From contig NC_082687.1 in the NCBI RefSeq assembly GCF_949987515.2, positions 114,681,838 through 114,745,837 of the forward strand: a stretch of 64,000 bases of DNA, given 5' to 3'. This document shows, piece by piece, positions 58,111 through 64,000 of this stretch. Below the pieces are notes generated by a model. The model saw only the letters and a program-made list of their open reading frames with translations. It made no database searches and was not told where the DNA came from. This DNA comes from Delphinus delphis (lineage: Eukaryota; Chordata; Mammalia; Artiodactyla; Delphinidae). How positions within the stretch are numbered: the first letter of the stretch is position 1; the number at the start of each line of letters is the position of its first letter. A program made the translations under genes and the position numbers.

Positions 58111-61100
58111 TATTTGAGTGCTCTATGTTACTCATAGTTTTCAGTGTTGGAAAGAATATAGAGGAAAATCAGGCATAATATTTTATTAAAGGATTTAAAA
58201 ATTTTATATATTTATAGGTACAATTGAAAGAATGATATGTACCCTATAGAGTACACAGAAAATATTGTGGAGATGTGTGTAAGGGAATTCCAGGTTGTGA
58301 GACTCCTTTGTGTAGGAATTAGGGAGCAAATCATAGGGTAGCTGAAGTTTAACTGAACATAGCATGTATGGTAAGATTTGTAGTACGTATTGTTAGAAAG
58401 ATGGATGGGAGAGAGTTTGTGCAAAGCTGAGACTGACTAGTGGAAGAATAAGATTATTTGGCGAGTTTAAAAGTCAATCAATTAGTTCCATTTACTTACT
58501 ACTTGGGAAGAACTAATGGAAATAAAAATAATTTGAAATAATGATCTTAATGAGGAAGGTACAGATTTTATATACTGGTTGACTAATCATAATCGAGTTA
58601 TACTTATAATAAATACATAGTTAACTAGTTAATTACCACAAGATTAGCGATTCAACCTCATAAAATGAACTAATTTACTATTTAAATAAATTCAGGTATT
58701 TTTCTAACAATACACTAAACATGAAATTAATTTTAACAAAATCACATAATTTCAAGGTTACAAGTTAACAATACTTGGAATAAAATAATTAATTTTATTA
58801 ATAATAAAATAAATAATTTTGAAGTTACAGGAAATCATTTTTCACTTCCTAAAAAAATTACTCATGCAGAAATTCAATCTTATATTGACCTCTTATTATA
58901 AGTTCAGATCCTTTATTCTAAAATTAGGGCTATAGCATTATCTCTCAGATCCCCTGGTCTTTTCATGGACAAAACCAGTGAATTAAATGTGTATCTCTTT
59001 AATCTTTAGGTCTTTAAGGGTAGCATTAATCTTTGCCATTTTACTTGGGATATGGCATCATTTCTGATTTACTATGTTGGCTGTAGGAGGAGTTTCAAAG
59101 GCTTCCACTTGACTTTTCCTGATATAATTTTGCATTACTCCACGTGAAAGGGGACCAATGTGATAGTCAGCTATCTATTAAAAAAACCCATGTCAATTAT
59201 TCACATAGGGACTTGAAAGAACTAGATGGGTTTATAGACTCTATGGACCCACTGTGAATTAGACCTGGACTAGGACAGCATTTATCACCTAGTGTTCATA
59301 TACTCTCATTCTAATGGGGGATATTTTTCATTTTAATTCACCTGATACTAGTTTCAGCTCAGATTCTCAGAATTTTCTGGTTACTCCACTGTTCTTGATA
59401 TGCATTACTCTGTTCTCTTTTGCAGAATAGCTACCAGATATACTGCCTGAAGTACTGCAGGGTCCTTGTTAGAAAGGATATGTCACCTTCACTTGCAGCT
59501 GGTTGTCTTGATAGAATGGAGCTCCGATTTCCAGGAGGCGAGTAGGCTGTCGTCTTTGAAAGGGAGGCTGTATTTGCATCACACTTTTTCTAGTTTTCCC
59601 AAGTTGTTCTTCTACAACAAAGCACAACATTCTGATTTACTTGTTAAAAACAAATCTGTAACCTGATAGTTAAAAAAAAGGATATGTCTTTTTCTTCAAT
59701 CATCTGGCTCTCAGTCTGAGAATTGACTCAGGTCTAGAGATTGAGTTTGGTGTCATGGTTTTCCATTACAGCATTAACCATTAGCCATTGGCCCACCCAC
59801 TCTTGATATTTTGTGGCTATATAGGTAAAACAGACAAACAAACTAAAAACACTTTTGGTTGCACACTTTTCTCATCCCTAAGAATACTGTGGTCTATTAG
59901 CCATCACCACAGATTCCTGCAAGTAAGGATCTCTACTTGCTATTTCAGCCTTGCTGATCATTCCATTAATTCTGCCTGCCTTATTTCTGATAGATTGGTG
60001 AAGCCACCAGTTCTCTCTTCATCTCTTTTCTTATATGCCATCCTTGCTTTCAAGTTTCAAGCAGCAATTCCAACAGCATATAAAAACTGTATAAAGGCAT
60101 ATTACTTGAATTAAGAATATCCCTGTATCAAAATCTCTCTTATCTGGATTTGTAGTCCACATTCTACTAGCACTTTCAAAATCCATTCCCAAGCATGTCT
60201 TCCTGGTTCTTAAATGTATTAGCTACATCTTATAGGTTTTTTGGTGAATAATCATGTTTCTCCTTCTGGTAGGGTTATGGCCACTTAGGCCACTCTGAAA
60301 CTTGACCTGTTTTAGAAGCTGTTTAGAAGCAATAAGTGGGGATATGGAGAGACAAATGGACAGATATGATTTTGTAAGGTACTTTTTTCAAGTGAAAATA
60401 TTGAATGGGTTCCAGATATTGGGAGGAGGTTCTCTTCTGGAAATCATGAGGGGACTGCTCCTTCCTACCCAGAAGTTCAAGGTTATCTGGGGAATTAAAT
60501 TTCTTAAACACATACGGAAAAATGATTTAATCCCTTGCTTTGGGATCTGCTCCTTTTCTTTTAGGTTCCTCACTTCAGTGCAGGAGACTTGCAGAGACTG
60601 TGAACTTGGTTTTCATTGTAACTCTTTTATCTTTACAATTAATTCTCAGATCTAATTTATGATAGAGGTAGCTCTTTCAGTGCAGATTCATGTCATGTCC
60701 TAAATCGTTAGCTGGCTGACTTTAGTTTGATCTTTTAATACTTTGAGGCTTCTGTGACAATTAGTAATAGCTCACCAATTCCACAATCATGAAAATAATA
60801 ATTGCCTCCACTTGTAACCAATGCCAGTACACCACAGATGAAAGTCTTAATAATTTTGCTCCTACAAAATGCTGGATAATAACACACTCGGCTTAGCCTC
60901 GGCAAAGTTTTTGACATGTAGTGGGCAAGCCATCCACTGCCACGATCCCATCCCGGGGGTCTACTCTTAGGAGTATTTCAAATACAAAGCACCTTAGTCT
61001 GGATTCCCCCAGACACAGACCCTAAGACAAGGATTCAAGTGCAAGAAGTTGTTTTAAGAGTTAGCTACAAGAATCAACAGTAAGGGAGTGGAGAAATGAG

Positions 61101-64000
61101 AAAGGGAAGTGAAGAAATGAAACAGGGAAATGAAGAAAATCAATTCAATGTATGTTAATGAGCATGTTAACAATACAGGAAACTGGGTCTCTTTTGTTAG
61201 GGATCTCTGGCAAACAGTATGGAACAAAATTCAGAGTTGTCTCTAGGGGTAGAAATTCTTATATCCTAGTTTCTCTCCATCATTAGTTAAAGGTAGTTTT
61301 CAGAGCATTAATTCCTTGGCATGTCTTCCTTAACTCACATATCAGGTAAGTTTACAAATGCGTTCATTAGAAAGCCATCAATGTGTACGGGAATAGTAAG
61401 GGTACCACTAGCTCTTGCTATACTTATAATATTGCTAGTAAATGTCTTCTAATAATATGAAGTATATTTAATGCAGCATAATTGCACGTTAACTGAACAT
61501 CTTTTGAAAATTATCTGGATTTTAAAAAATGTAAAGATTGACTTTTTAATTAAAGCTAAAATTAAAGAATTTTAGCTTTAATCCTTTAAAATAAATTTCC
61601 ATGTCAATGTTTTTTTTCTAGAAACATACCCCCCAATTTTTATTAAAACAAAAGAACTGTAAAATCATTGTTAACTGAAAGTTTCCAAATTATTTTTAGC
61701 TTAAAATACATTTGCAATTGTGACTTTAATATGATGAAATCTAACAGAGAACCATGATAAAAGAATTAGTTCTATGAAGTTTCTTTGTAACTAAGTCAAA
61801 ATACTAATGGGACGTTTATAGTAAGTTATTTATTAAATTCTGAGATTATGAAATTGAGAGAGTGTAGGTTCATATATTTTAAAAAGTGATTAATGTACAA
61901 AACTTTAAAAATTAATTTTTAACCTTCTCTTTAAGTATATTTTATTTTAAATTAATATATTTCAATGTATAACTTATTTTTTAGAAAACAAAACACTTTG
62001 ATTATTCATTTATTCACTCAACAAATAATTACTAAGTTCCTATGTATTAAGTGGTAGAGGAAAAGTCATAGTTCTTTATTGAAAGAAGGTACAAGATGAG
62101 CACCTTGTTTTAGTTTTGAGCAGTGATAGATGAAGATATTGAAAAAGGAGAAATACAGAGAGTAAAGGAGTTGTACAGAGAGCAAAACATCAGATTTATG
62201 TAGTCAGCTTTTTTAAAGCTATGTTGTGAAAAGGAGCAGGCAAATGGAGTACAAATAGAGTAGAAGACAGCTGGAGATGGAGTGTAATGTGTAGTCTGGA
62301 GTAAGTTTATAACATGTGAGGGATTATTCCATAGAGAGTAAGACATGCTGATGTAAGAGGAAGAGTGTGTTTAAGGGAATCAGTGCTTTAAGAAGACAAA
62401 AGAAAGTAGCACTGGGGATCTTGTCAGAGAAATGGATGTGTACTGTAAGAAGCATTTGAACAGTGATAGCTAGGGAGAAAGTTAAGATGAATACGTATGC
62501 CAGAATTTTTGTGGGTTTGGTAGCAGAGTGACAGAAGAGCTCTCATTCGATAACTTCTAGGACCTCAGTGAAATATTAAGAAAATTAGTCTTCTGAGATT
62601 GACTAATGGGAGGCGTTTCATGAGGAAAAAAGGTTTCAAAAGAGAAAGGAAGATATTGAATTCATATGTAGTTTATTAGAAAACTAAATTATCTAGAAGA
62701 ATTGAAATATAGTTATAGTTTGAGATTATTCTTTTATATTAGAAACAGTTTCTCCAGGCTTGTCAGTTTATCGCAAAATATTTGGATATGTGCATGTATT
62801 CATGGTTGGGTTCATACAGGACCTTGCCAGGTGAGTAAAATGGAGATAAAGGGGCTAAGTTAAATGTACTTTCAAATGGAATGATTTTATTCACGGGGCA
62901 CTGAGTCCAGTGAGGAATAAATACTGAAGATGTTATTAGAAAGTCAACAATTTATTTAATGGATTGGGAGATTAAGAACATACTTTTTAAATGTTGTAAA
63001 ATATTTGAATAGCTAAGATAGAAAGAAAAATACTTTTGGTTTCAAAATGGGAAGCTGAAATTTGAGGGGTTTGTGTGATAAAATTTGGGTGATGATAAAT
63101 TCAAAGTTATTCAGAGTGCTGATTGGCTGCAGAGTAATTGTAAGAAGTGTATCAGTAATGAGGAGTTGTCAAAGGACTAAGAAACCAAAATAAATGAAAA
63201 TAAATTAAATTTATTTCAAGTTATAAAGAATGAATATTTGTAAATTATATGACTTGAGTGTATAAAACTTACCCATAATTAAAATAACTATTATCATGCT
63301 TCAGAAAGAAAAACACAACTAAATTTATATGAAACCATGTTCTTGTAGTTGTAAAAAAACTTCTCAACCATTCATAAGTGACTGCATTAAGCATCCTAAT
63401 TTGTAGTCGTAGTTTAATGGCCATGTAAAGTAATTAAGTATCTGAATTACATGAATAAAGCTTATTTTTGTGTCCCTAAAATGTTTAATTTTGTAATGTG
63501 TGTGAATGCAGTTTTATATTTAATACATGATACTTTTCAATTCTTCATTCTTGGTCATTGTAGCAAGACCTACTTTATAAATAACTAAGAAGATATTTAA
63601 TTTTTTTAGACAAAACAAGAAAACCACTAATACAAATAATTGGAAACAGTATCTCAAATTACAACATACTTCAGAATAATTTCATTAGACCATAGTATTA
63701 GGCTTAATATGTCACATACAGTATTTTCTTTTCTCACGAGAAAATTATAGTACTTAATGCTCCAACTGAGTAGACAAACTATTGAGAACCACATTATTTT
63801 TTGCCTTTAGTTACAGAAAATTTACATTACTATTATACAGCTAAACACTTTCCCTATTCATCTCCAAATTTAAAGCACATAAACTAGGTTGTATTCACTG
63901 CAGGATTTTTATCATGTTTTATTATACTACATATTGACTTTATTTACTTATTTATATCTTTCTACATATAGGTGATTTATAGTGTTATTTTAGTTTCAGG
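58111..64000. other. Unassigned sequence to window end
   Basis: No gene or confident repeat. 58950-60680 is more balanced in composition with plus-strand frames of 108 and 117 codons (59788-60114, 60302-60655) that show no recognised domain; it may be a diverged LTR-type or LINE remnant. 60985-61160 ('ccccagacacagaccctaagacaagg') resembles an unnamed old repeat. A perfect hairpin lies at 61549-61582. 62100-62900 is A/G-rich on the plus strand. The rest is AT-rich. Confidence 0.5.
61549..61582. repeat. Perfect hairpin, 15-bp arms, 4-base loop
   Basis: The arm ATTAAAGCTAAAATT (61549-61563), loop AAAG, then its exact complement at 61568-61582. Confidence 0.93.

Noticed and set aside
62100..62900. 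Ancient LINE or DNA-transposon remnant
   Set aside because: A/G-rich composition and a few familiar-sounding phrases were not enough to assign a family or define ends.

Overview
This window is mammalian nuclear DNA, AT-rich, with no protein-coding gene that I can support. Three tRNA-derived SINEs (19536-19757, 36942-37150, 55190-55407) have the head and body of the CHR SINE family of whales, hippos and ruminants. Several L1 3' ends match the young cetartiodactyl L1 3' UTR, and a mariner copy has the ends of the cetartiodactyl Mariner1 group. The sharp SINE copies in this form point to a cetacean (toothed whale or baleen whale). The species call is inference; the mammalian call is firm.

Layout. 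1-1935: L1 pieces, minus strand, including a 5' UTR-like stretch. 3690-3887: MER1-like hAT element. 7105-7893: LTR pieces of the MaLR type. 9918-12560: hAT-Charlie element with a broken transposase, cut by a young L1 tail, then an MLT1-type LTR. 13712-18960: a nest, with an old L1 split by a solo LTR that is itself split by a full-length mariner, followed by an endogenous retrovirus remnant with pol sequence. 19536-19757: SINE. 20151-25115: the longest element, an old L1 on the minus strand. 26370-27590: L1 plus LTR-like sequence. 31284-31516: hAT element with 8-bp target duplications. 32342-32812: MaLR LTR. 34926-35908: Tigger deletion derivative with an open 142-codon frame. 36942-37150: SINE. 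38198-39620: L1 with an inverted 5' part. 43471-47205: tandem repeat, two small Tigger-type elements, another MER1-like element and an L1. 47987-49550: two young L1 tails in opposite orientation plus an older L1. 49553-51850: LTR-like sequence. 54371-54485: perfect hairpin followed by an exact 42-bp duplication. 55190-58110: SINE and two L1 3' ends in tandem. 58111-64000: nothing firmly assigned.

The window reads as a gene desert or a large intron built up by layers of insertion. The relative ages follow from what interrupts what. The old L1M copies and MaLR LTRs come first, then the DNA transposons and ERV1 LTRs, then the mariner, and last the cetacean SINEs and L1 tails with intact target-site duplications. 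I found no RNA gene, CRISPR array, prokaryotic operon or new functional system. The most curious items are small rearrangement structures and the intact-frame Tigger derivative. Family names come from recalled consensus patterns, not from a database search.
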